64,000 nt of DNA from Hordeum vulgare subsp. vulgare (taxonomy: Eukaryota > Streptophyta > Magnoliopsida > Poales > Poaceae). The stretch lies in contig NC_058523.1 of the NCBI RefSeq assembly GCF_904849725.1, positions 173,272,689-173,336,688 on the forward strand. Direction: 5' to 3'. Below, one piece after another: positions 1 through 10,799 of this stretch (its first letter is position 1; each line of letters begins with the position of its first letter). The position numbers and the translations under genes are program-made. The notes under the pieces are model-generated. The model did not search any database. It had not been told where the DNA came from and saw only the letters and a list, made by a program, of their open reading frames with translations.

Positions 1-1673
1 AATTTTCTATGAATTTCCAAAGTTTTGCAATTATTCTGCAAATATATTAATCAGAATTGGAATTATTGCATCAGCATGACATCAGCAGGTCAGCTCGCCG
101 TTTGAAAGTCAAACCTGACCAGTGGGACCCACTGGTCGGTGACTCTGGCCAGAAATTAGTTAAGTTTAAACTTAATTAGGTATTTAACAGGGATGGACCC
201 ACATGTCAGTGCTTGTTTAACTTTTAATATAAACATTATTTTTATTTTGACTAAACTTAATTAGCCAGGTTCTGGCCCCACTTGCCAGTGACTCAGGGGA
301 GTCAACCCCACCGGCGATGGGGTCAAACCCACCGGCGGCGAGGCTCCGCCGACCACCAGAACAACGGATGGCCTCGGGTTTGTATTTCCGGTGACCAAAT
401 GGACGGCAAAGGGCACCCGACGATCGGGCGGACGATCGCGGATCCATTTTTTCATAGAGCAGGGGCTAAGATGGCCAGGGATGACGCCGGCGACGAGCTC
501 GGTGGCTGTCAGAGCTCGGGCATCACCGGATCAATGATCCAGACGACAAAAGGGACGAGGCTTAGCTCATATCGCGTCTACACGACACACCGAAGCTAAC
601 GGTGGCCTCAGAACGACCAGCCGATCACCGGAGAGCTACCAGCGACGAGCCCTGCGGCGGATCTCGTCGGGCTCCGGTGAAATCAGGCGCTAGGGCATGG
701 GATCGATGGGGAAAAGAGGGGGAGAAGCATCCTCAGCTCACGGGGAGTGCAGGGACGTCGAGAGCATGCTCGGGGATGGCCTGAGGAGGAAGGACGACGG
801 CAGCGATCTACGGCGGCCCGAGGAGCAAGACGACGGCGATCCGGTGACTCAGGGGCTCTTGGCGTAGTGTGGCTAGCTCGGGAGCTTCAGGAGGTCGAGG
901 CGGTTCTTCTGCGTGGCTCTGGGGAGAGAGAGAGACTGGAGCGATGGCGAGCTCGAGCTTGGCGTGGGCTCTAATGGAGGCCGAGAGGGGAGAGAGCAGG
1001 GGTCGAATGGGAGGGGATGAGCACGGGGAAGGTTGCATGAGGCTTATCTCCTCCACGCCAGCGCGATGCGGCAGCCAGGCAGGCACGCAAGTCCTTGGCC
1101 GCGCCGGAGGGAGCGGCGGCCACCTCCTCCTGCCGACTAGCTGGAGGTAGACGACATGAGGGGAGGAGCTGGGCTGGGCTTGAGCGAGGTATAGTCTTTT
1201 TCTCATGTATTTTCTTTCCCAGTTTCTGTTTTATCTTTTCTCACTTAGTTTTGTTTTATTTTTGGCTCCAAACTATTTCTAAAATAGTTTGAAAAATGCT
1301 GGGGTGTTATTTGGAATATTTCCAAACACATATAAAAGATTCAAGATTTTATGAGAATGTGAAATATTTGAAATCAAATATATAATTTATTTCAGTTACA
1401 TTATATTTAAAATAAACTGCCAAAAGCATTTTGAAATTATATTTCACCCTTGATATTTTGTTTCCAAGAATTATCAGAAATGATGAACTTCTATGATGGC
1501 CATTTTGGGTTCATTGATTTGTCACCAAGTTTGAATTGTTTTGAAAATAGAGTTGCTAGGGTTTGCTTTTGTTTTCATTTCTTTATTTTGAATTTATTCC
1601 ATTTCTTTGGATGCAATGAATAAGACATGAGCACAATCTTGCTAAGTCTATTAGGGATTCCAGGAATGTGACA
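1..1673 (-). mobile_element. Gypsy-type LTR, start of the LTR on the minus strand, cut by the window edge
   Basis: Read on the minus strand, an LTR begins TGTCACATTCC at 1673 and runs off the window at position 1. It has the usual make-up of a long grass Gypsy LTR: an AT-rich first 450 bp, then a GC-rich block around 600-1160, then AT-rich sequence. No polypurine tract lies just outside the TG end, so this is more likely a 5' LTR or solo LTR than a 3' LTR. Short ORFs inside the GC-rich block are low-complexity and look accidental. The family is not assigned and the other end is not visible. Confidence 0.6.
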
Positions 1674-1715
1674 GATTGCCATGCAAATGATGCACACGAG
1701 CTATAAGTGTATGAA
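1674..1715. repeat. 42-bp orphan fragment identical to 41173-41214
   Basis: These 42 bases lie between the LTR ending at 1673 and a different degenerate LTR starting near 1716. They match the internal region of the TGATTTGTCTCC-type retrotransposon at 41173-41214 without a mismatch, in the same orientation; similarity stops at both ends. The fragment is either a sliver of a host element left by later insertions and deletions, or filler DNA copied in during break repair. Confidence 0.8.
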
Positions 1716-4700
1716 CCCTCCTAGGTCCCCTAGACATAAATGGCCGTGTCCCAAGTGCCAAACGCATGTTCTTGTATGCAGATCTAGCACTATGGAGCGT
1801 GCTAAAGTTCACACCCGCACTGTAGCCAGCCCCATTCCGAGGCCCCGACCACCTTGGGAACTGGGAAAGCTATCCCCGGCGACAACCTTTGAATCCGCAA
1901 CAATCCTCTCGGTCGTGCACATCCCCTTTCTCTGTTTTGTCCCCTATGAAGCTTGCCCGAGGCGTCCGATCGGCGCCCACACGCACGTAACCCTCTAACC
2001 TCGACCCGCCTCCTCCATTGCTTCCCTAGACCAAGACCACGACCATGAGGACCATAGACACGACCCGGAGTGGCAATTTGGCCTCTGGCGTTGCCCGCAT
2101 TATAGACGTGGATGTCGTGTGCGATGCACGGTGGCTTACCTACAAATAGCCCCTCCGGCATCGCTAGCGTCTCACCCCGCCTCCTTCTCCTCCCATTAGG
2201 ACTCCTGGAGTGCCTCACCTCCTCCCAACCTATCCTTCCTCAACTGCGGGCGAGGGCCTCTACGTCAACCACCAGCTCAAGCCGACCACTTTGGTAAGAC
2301 CCTAGTCAATACCTCGTGGCCAAGTTTCCTCGATGACCTCCTTGACGCCCCTAGACCTTCCAACTCTGGCAGAGAAGCCTCACCGGAGTGCGTCTCCATT
2401 TCCTCCATCGGCAACCCGCGGCTCCGCCGCTATTGACGACCTCGAGCTTCCCTCCGGTCTGCCCGCACACTGTTCGGCTCCTCGTCGTGCCATAGGTTCA
2501 TCCCCGGCATCCCCTGACATCTCCAGCCACTCCTCCATTTCCGGTAAGCATAGTCGCCACCTCCCCCACTATGTCTCTTGTTTCACCGGTAGAGAACGAT
2601 TCGAGCGGACAGGCGGGCCCCGCCTATCATAGGCTCAACCGTTCACTTACTCGCTGATAGGTGGGGCCCGCTTGTGAAGTTTGAAACCCACCCGAAGTGG
2701 TAAGTGAAGGCGTACTTGACATATATGCCTTCAGTGTGGCTTGGCTGTGCAGCATTTTATGCCTGGTCGGCCGACAAGTGTGCTTTGGCCCAAGAGCACA
2801 TTGTGCCCCTTTTCCCATTTTCTAGAGAATTTAAAAAATCATAATAAAATAAATACATGTCCAAATTCATTACTTTGAAACTACTAAATTATTCTAAAAT
2901 TCCATACTATTAAATGGTGCAAGTTTCATATTTTTCCACCACACCTTTTTGTACTGATATAATTCAAATTCAAATTTAAAACTATTAAGGGCCACTTTAG
3001 AAAATACCTAGAGCATCCAAATCAGCTCCAATTGGGGAGATTCAGATTTGTAGATGCTCTAGAAATCATGCCCTATATATTTAACCATGGTTAACATTTT
3101 TATCATGCCTTGATTATGCCCGATCAAGTAAATAGCTCATTTCCCATTTAAGTCATGTTAATAAATTTATTGGAAATTACCCACAACCCCAAATCCAATG
3201 AAACCACTTTGTAAATATTTGTAATATCATGTCCTATTTAATGGGTGCATCCACTCATTTTTATTTAAAAAAAATCTGTAGGCTTCTTATAGGATCATCA
3301 ATTCCTCTATTTCCACAATTCAAAAATCTCTGGTGATCCAAATCCATTAGAACAAACCTTAGGTATTTTTCTTGGGACCAGAGGTGTCTCAGAAAAATAA
3401 AACTCCTATTTATAGAGCCCCTTTATTTTCTGCTTGATGTGTTACTTATTGTGGGTGTATCAGACGATAGTTGAGGAAGTAGACGAGGTGCTTGAAGTTG
3501 GACTAGAAGCCTGTGAAGACCTCGCAGACTTTGCTGAACGAGGCAAGTAGCCCCTTGATCATGACTTGAAACATTTTTATGCATGTCATATGGCACCTTA
3601 CTTCGTTGCATTTGCATCATGTTTGATCGGTGTCCACCTTGGTGGGGTTTCTTCGGTAACTCCTCGTTGACACTTGCACTTGAGCATAACCCTACCTTCC
3701 AATGTGGTTGTGCGGGTGGGAAGTAATTAGGATGCTAATAGTTTCTATGCTAATGGGATGGGAATATGCATGGTGTCGGAAAAGAAACGATTTGAAAGAC
3801 TTTTCGAAAACCCCGTTGGGTGCCACTAATACCCGAGGGAGATGGTTTTGACTTAGGTAACCACTTAAGAAAGAAGTGGTGTACCGAGATATGTTTTGTG
3901 TGTGTTTACAAAAATGGAGAGATTTGAGATTTGCTAATCGTCCCAACTATTTATGTGCGACCATGATACCCATTTATGTGACAGTGCTTTGTTGATTACT
4001 TTGGTCGATGCTAGAAGGGAGCCCGCATTACTCGTAGCGATAGGGCTAGAGTTACCCTCTCGATATGGGGTCTTGCGAGGTAGGCTGACCATGGGCTGTT
4101 TTCACAGACACCAGGCACACCATTGTGTCCCCTCAGGGATGGTACGATCTAGAGCGAGTCTCGTATGATGTACATCATGAGGGCATGGTCCAATGAGTGG
4201 ACTCTTTGTTTAGTGTCGCCATGGGAAAATCATTGTTCGGGTACTTACCTGGCGTATATAATATACCGCTAGTCGTGGTTGACACGGAAGTTCCTCGAGT
4301 CCTGTGGGTAAAGCGTGCAAACCAATTTAGAGTGTAAGAATTATTCGAATAGTTGTGTCCTCGGTCTTGGACAGTTGGAGATCCTGCTTAAACTACGCCT
4401 GATGTTTTCACAAACTGGGTGTGTGTGTGTGTGAGAGAGAGAGAGAAAGATGATACTTGAGCTAAGTCAGGTGACTTGACCTGATAAATAAAGATGAGAC
4501 GTTCTGCTTAAACTACGTCTGATGATTTCACAAACTTGGTGTCTGTGTGTGAGAGAGAGAGAGAAAGATGATACTTGAGCTAAGTCAGGTGACTTGACCT
4601 GATAAATAAACATCAGACATTCAACCCGTGCTTATACTGATTTCTATAACTTGATCATATGGATATCTGCAACCTAATGATGCATGCTTTTACAAGTTTA

Positions 4701-4751
4701 TTGATCATATCATTGCAAACAAAACTAGCTTTCTGCAACTTACCTACTTAG
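1716..4751 (+). mobile_element. Degenerate Gypsy LTR remnant
   Basis: No gene is visible here. The segment has the modular make-up of a 3-kb Triticeae Gypsy LTR: a GC-rich leader-like block (about 1980-2700), an AT-rich block (2820-3420), then a module at 3471-3560 and a region at 3690-4000 that resemble the LTR at 52500-53010. Shared phrases include CGAGGCAAGTAGCCCC versus CAAGGCAAGCAGCCCT, and AAAACCCCGT followed by GGGTGCCACTAAT. The start is unclear and the end is cut at 4751 by the retrotransposon LTR that begins at 4752. Confidence 0.55.
4384..4621. repeat. Two-copy tandem duplication, 120-bp period
   Basis: Two adjacent copies start at 4384 and 4504, each beginning CTGCTTAAACTACG and each containing a GT-run followed by a GA-run, then a shared stretch ending GATAAATAAA. 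They differ at only a few positions and in the length of the GT run. This is a local duplication inside the degenerate LTR. Confidence 0.9.
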
Positions 4752-4889
4752 TGTTGTTACTCGTGACCTGCGTTGGGTTTTCCTTGAAGAGGAACTTGTT
4801 ATTGCAGCACAAATTGGGAAAGTATTTGCCTCATTTCTGAAACCAAGGTTTATCCAACCAAAAGGAATATCAACCACAACTGGATGCAG
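4752..4889 (-). mobile_element. 3' end of a retrotransposon LTR, split from its other part at 39245
   Basis: On the minus strand this is the last ~140 bp of an LTR ending in AACAACA. It resembles the end of the TGATACGTCTC-type LTR family, with GGAAAACCCAACGCAGG corresponding to similar sequence near 20030. The rest of the LTR lies at 39245-40669, separated by CACTA-1. The 3-bp CACTA target duplication CGG occupies 4890-4892. Confidence 0.75.
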
Positions 4890-4892
4890 CGG

Positions 4893-5140
4893 CACTAGTA
4901 GAAAATGGCCCATTTGTCCTGGTTCCAGACGGGCATTAGCCCCGATTCTTGAATCGGGACTAAATGGTCGGGACTAAAGCCCAAAGCCTTTAGTCCCGGT
5001 TCGTTTACGAACCGGGACTGAATGGTCTCAACGTGGCCGCTGCGGCTAGCCCGGGTGGGAGTTTCTTTAGTCCCGGTTGGTCACACCAACCGAGACAACA
5101 TGGCATCCACGCGTCAACATCTGCTCAGAGCTGGGGTTTT
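4893..5140. repeat. CACTA-1 left terminal and subterminal repeats
   Basis: After the TIR, copies of a motif of the type TTTAGTCCCGGTT and AACCGGGACT recur in both orientations, for example near 4990-5030 and 5065-5095. Similar motifs fill the right end (38955-39200). In maize En/Spm, clustered subterminal repeats bind TnpA; by analogy these are probable transposase-accessory binding sites. Confidence 0.8.
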
Positions 5141-5438
5141 TTTTATGGGGGGGGGGGTGTTGGAGGGTTAATATAGTGGTTTCATATTGTGGCAGCTAGC
5201 TAATAGAGAGAAGTGTCCTCTCTTTTTCCGTGCTTGGTCGACGCTAGCTACTATACATATAGAGAGAACATGACGCTAGCTAATAAGAAAATAAAGGAAA
5301 CCATTTATAATACTTAACATCTTTTACAATATAACATCTTTTACAATGCCTAACATCATCTACCTAAGATCCAATCACAAATAGTCCACATTGTATTCTC
5401 CGTCACTAGATATGACGTGGTCAAGAAGGACTCCCCCC
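5141..5438. other. AT-rich CACTA-1 left arm, no gene seen
   Basis: This stretch begins with a T-run and a G-run, and has repeated GCTAGCTA-type words and ACATCTTTTACAAT repeated near 5320-5345. Nothing coding is recognisable. It ends in the C-run into which CACTA-2 inserted. Confidence 0.6.
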
Positions 5439-5959
5439 CACTACAAGAAATATGATCATACATGACGTTTTTTAAGATGTCGTTGATGAATTCGTCATAA
5501 ATCTATGACGATTTCATCCGAGATCGTCGTAAAACATTTGAGGGGATCAAATCTACATATAAATTACGACAATGTCAGTCAAAAACATCGTAACCGCATA
5601 AGATGAGATCGTCATAACTTTTACAACGATTATAAAAATGTCGTAACATGTTCTAACTATGTTGACATGTCACTCGTGGGTCCATTCTATCCCACCTCAT
5701 CCTAGTTTGTGAAGTAACCTACTATTCTATCATTCCAAAAATTCTCATAAATACTTTGGATCATATATTCCTCTAATATGTGAAAACTCTTCCTTCCATA
5801 GTTCGAAAATAATTCTGAAATATTCATTTTCCTATTCTGTTCAGAATAGCACTTTGTGAAGGAAGTGCTATTTCTATTTCTTTGACTAAAATATGGTCTA
5901 ACTCTAGTGAAAAAATTGTATACATATTTACAAGTTCATTTGAAAAATTCTGGAGACTA

Positions 5960-6629
5960 GGTCTAATTTTTAGATACATGACGACCTCACGGAGGATAAG
6001 AAGAGCCAGCGAACCAATGAAACGCGAGGAACCTGCTCCACGCGGATCACCCCATCGGACGTGATCTGAGCCATCCATCACGCGTCCATCCAACGGTGGA
6101 CATCTCCCAAAAAACCAGACCCTAACTATCCGATCCCCACCCGTCACACACAGCCATACACTCCTCCCTCGTCCCCATCTCTCTCCCGCACGAACCCCTC
6201 TCGCCGTCGCCACCGCCAACGGCGCCCTGATCCAGGTGACCTCTGGTGGGGACAGACGGTGCCAAGCACATGACATGGATCCGGTCGCTCCACTCCTCCC
6301 CTATCCCGCGCTTCTTCCCACCCGCGCGCCCGAGACAAACCCTACACACACGTGCGATCCCGCGGTTGCCCCGATCTGCGAGATGTGGTGCGGTTGAGCA
6401 CGCGCACAGTGTCGTGCATGGGAAGAGGAGGTTCCCCCGATCCGGCGCGCGACAGGGAGCCCGCCGCCTGACACGGGGGAGGCTCGCCGCCTGACGCGGC
6501 AGGGCGAGGGCCCCCTCCGACGCGGGGCGGACCTTCCTGCATGCCGGTACAGCCCAGGGGCTTCTCGCGGCGCAGGGGCGCGGTGCGCCCGCCCAGCACA
6601 CACGCCGAACGATGCCGCTCACGCCCGCG

Positions 6630-6661
<32 letters not shown>

Positions 6662-7055
6662 GCTCTCTCTCTCGGCGATCCTCCCTTCTTCGACGACCGG
6701 CTGCCACCCCGTCGTCCCTCGCCGCCAGATCCGAGCGGCCACGCCCACTCTCCCCGCGCTTCCTCTTAGGCATCGTCGGATCTACGCGGGCGGCGACCAT
6801 CCCTAGCCATGGTGAGTTCGTCATCCTCCCCTTACCGTATGTCCCCTGGGTATGCTGGAGGTCATGATATCTAATCTATCGTACGGGTCCGTATCCCGAA
6901 GAATAGGAGGGAATACCCACCAGTTTGCTATCGATTTGGAGTTAGCGAGCCCGGTACAGCGAGTTTGAAGAAGAGGATATTTACAGCCAAGAAGGCCTCG
7001 TGGGATCAACTCGAAGAAGAGGATGTGGACTAATGTCCTTCTTGTTGTTAACATC
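5960..7055 (+). other. GC-rich block in CACTA-2, possibly captured promoter and first exon of a host gene
   Basis: GC content jumps between about 5990 and 6810, compared with the AT-rich arms. The block contains a CT microsatellite (6630-6674), a pyrimidine-rich leader, then ATGGTGAGTTCG at 6809, which could be a start codon followed at once by a GT splice donor. A 34-codon open stretch near 6931-7034 ends in TAA and could be a following exon. I do not recognise the protein. ORFs through the block on both strands are arginine/proline/serine-rich low-complexity shadows. The layout matches gene capture by a CACTA element but the donor gene is unknown. Confidence 0.4.
6630..6674. repeat. CT microsatellite
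   Basis: About 45 bp of CT dinucleotides with two interruptions (GT and GC). It sits in what looks like the 5' leader of the captured GC-rich block; CT runs are common in grass 5' UTRs. Confidence 0.95.
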
Positions 7056-8138
7056 CTGTAAGTGCATGCTCAATTTAAGTTGCGTGATTCCCTCTGTTTT
7101 ATAGTATTAGCTTCCTTTCAACATTTGTGGATTACCTGAATGACCGACTGGTATTTTTGACAAAAGGTATTTATGACAAAGGAATTAGTTATAATAAACA
7201 TCGGCTTCAACACGAGAAACTAATTTAAGATAACCAAAATTTTCTAAAAGTACAGCCAGAAGATTCTGATCTCACTAAGCGCAGAGTTCTTGGCTGGACA
7301 AAACATATAAAATCAGTAGGTGACCTTGGTTTTAGTCCAAGGTTTATCTAATGTATAAGAAGAAGGTGACCGTCTGTTCCAGTAATAGTAATCTAATGAC
7401 ATATATACATCAAAGGTTGCCTGCTAGGAGCATTGCCTCCAATGCCTTGCTGTGCGATGAGCATTGTTTGCAAGATGTAACATAATCGAAGGCACCTATC
7501 TAATAAAGGGGGGAATCGTGTGTATAACAATATATATGTACATATGTTTCAGAGTGCATAACATGGTCATTGATGTTTTTCAATTAAAAAACGCTTGCCG
7601 GAGATGGCAAATCAAAGCGATCACACCCCATTGGTACATGCGAGTGGAGTGGGGGTATGCGGTGTGGAAAGGGAAAAGAAGACTCTGAAAGTTTGTCTGA
7701 TTTCCTGTGCTTGGTATGAGTTGTCCTATAGCACATATACTCTGCCTTTTTACACTGGTATTTTCAGTGAGGGGAGGCACTCTCCTCTGCTCTGCTTTGT
7801 GGCAAGGGGAGATATCGTGTTACCTCTTATATCTTAGCTTAATAACAAGATTACAATCGCTGTTAGTTTTTCATGTTGGAACTTCGTGTTTCTTGCGCCG
7901 AGACCCATATGCTTCATGAGACGATTGGTTTTAAGAAAGCATAAAAAAGTTGATGTGCGATCTTTCAATGGTTATGCAGTGAATAGTAAAGACTTGATTG
8001 TATACCATCAGTCAATTTTTTGCATGAGACCTGGTAATGTTCTCCTTGTTTTTTTTGCCTCTTTTCTTTGTTTGGTCACAAAAGGACATATTAGAAGCTA
8101 GACTAGGACATTGCAGAAACTATAAAATTAAAGAAATA
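7056..8138. other. CACTA-2 interior, no coding feature recognised
   Basis: AT-rich non-coding sequence with short scattered ORFs. It could be intron sequence from a captured gene. Nothing is recognisable. Confidence 0.5.
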
Positions 8139-8297
8139 CTCACTCGTTCCTAAATATAAGTCTTTTTAGAGGTTTCACTAGAAAACTACATACGAATGTA
8201 TATAGACATATTTTAGAGTATATGTTAACTTATTTTGCTCTGTATGTAGACATATAATGAATTTTTCTAAAAGACTTATATTTAGGAACGGAGGGAG
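8139..8297. mobile_element. Stowaway MITE (Tc1/mariner type)
   Basis: A 159-bp element begins CTCACTCGTTCCTAAATATA and ends with the near-perfect inverted repeat TATATTTAGGAACGGAGGGAG. It is flanked on both sides by TA, the Stowaway target duplication. The two halves can pair as a long hairpin (AAGTCTTTTTAGA against TCTAAAAGACTTA). It lies inside CACTA-2 and is typical of Triticeae Stowaway families. Confidence 0.92.
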
Positions 8298-8850
8298 TAG
8301 TGACAAAGAAAAACATTTGAGTGATGGTTTCCTTATGAAAATTGTCATAATTCTGTATCCTTGGAGCTGTAGTGCCTCAGTTAAAGTTCGTTTGTTAATA
8401 TCTTTTTTTTACTTTTGTCTTGTATACAAGACCTAAAATACACATGTTTACAATTCTTTTTGTTTCTTTTGAAATGCATACATCTTTTCATCTCAATTTT
8501 ATTATATGAGCAACTATCTTATGCTAAAATTTCAAAAGTGCCATATTCAAATTCATTTGAGTTTCGCCTCACTAGAAATGATGCCACCATTATTTTTTCT
8601 TATCCGTGGCACCGCACGGGCATTTAACTAGTCATTGTAACAATGCAGTTCAATTGTATTTCTTTGAATTCGGTTGGCCCTACAGTGGAGCTCGTTACTG
8701 GCCCTAAAAGATTTCTGGCTATTTATTTCACTTCCGCGTTGGCAGGTGTTTGTTTGTCCTTGTTACGTGTCATCATTAATTTATGTAGTGGTGTGATTGA
8801 TGTCTACTTCCTGGTTCATAATTTATCCTTCATTCTTCGAATCGTAACAG
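8298..8850. other. CACTA-2 interior, AT-rich, intron-like
   Basis: No gene. The stretch ends in ATCGTAACAG at 8850, which can serve as a splice acceptor for the DUF506-like exon that follows, so it may be captured intron sequence. Confidence 0.45.
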
Positions 8851-8945
8851 GTTCTCTAATGACCTGACCGGTCCAGAGCATCTGATGATCGACATCGACT
8901 TCAGGAGCCACTTTGAATTAGCCAGAGCAGTCGATCCTTGCGGTG
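8851..8945 (+). pseudogene. Captured exon fragment of a DUF506 (PDDEXK-like) host gene
   Basis: After a CAG acceptor, the frame reads [13 protein letters not shown] then [16 protein letters not shown]. This matches the plant DUF506 family signature of the form (V/I)DIDF(R/K)SxFE(I/L)ARA. DUF506 proteins are plant-specific with a PDDEXK nuclease-like fold; their role is mostly unknown. Only one exon-sized piece is present, with no start and no downstream exons. Immediately downstream the sequence switches to an RPN8 fragment, so exons from two host genes are joined inside CACTA-2. The family call is from motif memory, without a search. Confidence 0.55.
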
Positions 8946-8962
8946 GGCGTGTGATCTTGCAG

Positions 8963-9220
8963 TGCCGTTTGAGGATGATGACAAGGACCCGAGGATCTGG
9001 TTCCTCGACCCTAATTACGATGAGGCTATGTTCTCCATGTTCAAGAGGTTCAATGATATGCTGTTTAGAATTTTCAGATATGCTTGGACTAGCCATTTGT
9101 GGATGTTTTAGCTGAATACTGATGAGATGTTTCGGATGCAGCCAAGGAGCATGTTGTTGGCTGGTACAACCGTTTGGATGTTCATGCATTGTTTACCAAG
9201 TATGATTGTGCTCTACAACC
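8963..9220 (+). pseudogene. RPN8: Captured exons of RPN8 (26S proteasome non-ATPase regulatory subunit 7)
   Basis: RPN8 is an MPN-domain subunit of the 19S proteasome lid. Two exon pieces are visible. The first (8963-9055), after CTTGCAG, reads [15 protein letters not shown] and then [10 protein letters not shown], matching the conserved RPN8 segment PFEEDDKDPxIWFLDHNYHExMF. The second (9142-9220), after GGATGCAG, reads AKEHVVGWY and then LDVHALF, as in RPN8, but about eight residues (the STGPKLRE region) are missing in frame. The intron between them starts with AT instead of GT. The intron phase is kept, so capture was at DNA level, not through a processed mRNA. It cannot encode a functional subunit. 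Confidence 0.88.
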
Positions 9221-10643
9221 GTTTGTCCTGCAGTAATTTAGAAGCTCTTCTCAGTTACACAATTATTTGGTACAAGTACTCACGACTTATGCATACGGAC
9301 CCAATGTTCGGATGCCACCGTGTACTCTTTAAGGCAAAATTTCAGTAGCTGTTTAATTTCAATACTGTTCACGACATATATTTATTCGCCACAGAATATT
9401 CTATATATATAGTACTGTTCACGACATAATATTCTGCATTTTTGAAAAGAAAAACAGTGATCTCTTAATTAGATCATACCCAAGTCGCCCCCGCATAGAC
9501 AGTGATCTCTTAATATTCTTCATTTTTGAAAAAAACAGTGATCTCTTAATATTATGCACTTATAATTCTTAATGTTTTGCTCCTCGTGAGATTGTAACGA
9601 ATTGATCACGTTTGCTGCTACTGTATTTACTGCTATTTTCAGTTAACTGCTTATTTTCAGAAAAATTCCTAAGAGTGTGCTTCTGATTTGCATTTGTAGG
9701 AGAAGGGCCATGTCTAGAGAAGCACAAAGATGTGATTGCCTCGGGTCGGGGCTGGTGCACCTCGGGCGGGGGCTGGTGCACCTTGGGCTGGGGCTAGTGT
9801 TGTGCTGTATCAACACCGTCAGGGATGGGGCTGGTTTGGATTAGCTCCGCCTGGGAGAAGTTGCACCAGTGTCGGAGCGACAAGGAGAAGGCCTAGGTGC
9901 TGATGTGCCATTCTATTGTGTAGACATGCCATTGTTCTATTGTGTAATTCTGATTGTTCTTGCTATATTCCTGTGTGAGGAAATGTATTCAAGAAATGAC
10001 TTATTGTGTTATGTAAACCTGGGAGATGAATTCTGTGATGTTATATGATGGATGATTTCGATTTGACTTGGAGTTTTCTTGATTTGAATATGAAAAATCG
10101 TTGGATTTAATACTGGACAAATAATTGGGTTTAAAAGGCCCAACAAATAAAATGAAACCAAAAATTAAAAAAGGCCATAACTGAACTGGACCAAATGTAT
10201 TTGGGCATTAGAAGGCCAGGTCCCAAATTATAATGATAAAAAAATCGAAAAAATACTAGAGGTGGTTGTAAATAGGCTAAGGCCCCAAAAGAAGCCTAAT
10301 AAGAAAAAGCCCAAAAAAAATAAAACCAGCCCATGTGATCAATTGTAATGGGTTGGGCTGATTTCAGCCATGACGTTTTGATTTCGTCATAATTTTGCTA
10401 CGTAGGACTGCCATGTAGGATTGGGTTAGATTGCCAACGACGATTTAGGATCATCGTAAAGGTTACGACGATCCAGGAATCGTCGTAAAAGTTATGACGA
10501 TTTCGATCAAAACGTTGCTGGTGTCCATTTTGACGCTCCGTTTTCGACGCTTGGTTTTTCGTCATGAGATCATCATAAATTAAAAACTGTGACGATGTAA
10601 CGACGAAAAAATAGCGTCGTCTATTAGCATATTCATTGTAGTG
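9221..10643. other. CACTA-2 right arm with subterminal repeats, no gene
   Basis: The segment includes a short GGGCTGGTGCACCTCGG-type triplication (9745-9800), two copies of ACTGTTCACGACATA (9364 and 9414) and repeats of AACAGTGATCTCTTAAT near 9455-9550. From 10380 to the end it carries ATCGTCGTAA-type subterminal motifs mirroring the left arm. No coding feature is seen. Confidence 0.65.
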
Positions 10644-10799
10644 GCCAATTCCTCTTTAATTGCTCGTATGCCATCAGCTGATAGGGGTTCATCCCGCTTC
10701 TTCCAGATCTAATTTAAAGAAGGGGGTCAAGACATGCATATATATGAATAAAACTCAACACAATTGATGGTAATATATAAAATGAAATTGTGAATATTA

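Larger units (their letters stand above)
5439..10643 (+). mobile_element. CACTA transposon CACTA-2 carrying captured host exons
   Basis: The left end CACTACAAGAAATATG at 5439 pairs with CATATTCATTGTAGTG ending at 10643 (inverted, two mismatches over 16 bp). Flanking triplets are CCC and GCC, an imperfect 3-bp target duplication. Both arms are dense in a subterminal motif of the type ATCGTCGTAAAA / TTACGACGAT (5470-5650 and 10380-10620). No transposase is recognisable in the 5.2 kb, so it is non-autonomous. The interior holds a GC-rich promoter-like block, a Stowaway MITE and exons resembling DUF506 and RPN8 genes. Confidence 0.88.

Noticed and set aside
6122..6867. Several Arg/Ser-rich ORFs on both strands in CACTA-2
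   Set aside because: They overlap a GC-rich block with a CT microsatellite; the residues mirror the repeat and no family is recognised.
9569..9781. Minus-strand ORF with HQPPPEVHQPRPE repeat
   Set aside because: It is produced by the GGGCTGGTGCACCTCGG triplication; there is no family resemblance and it is near the end of CACTA-2.
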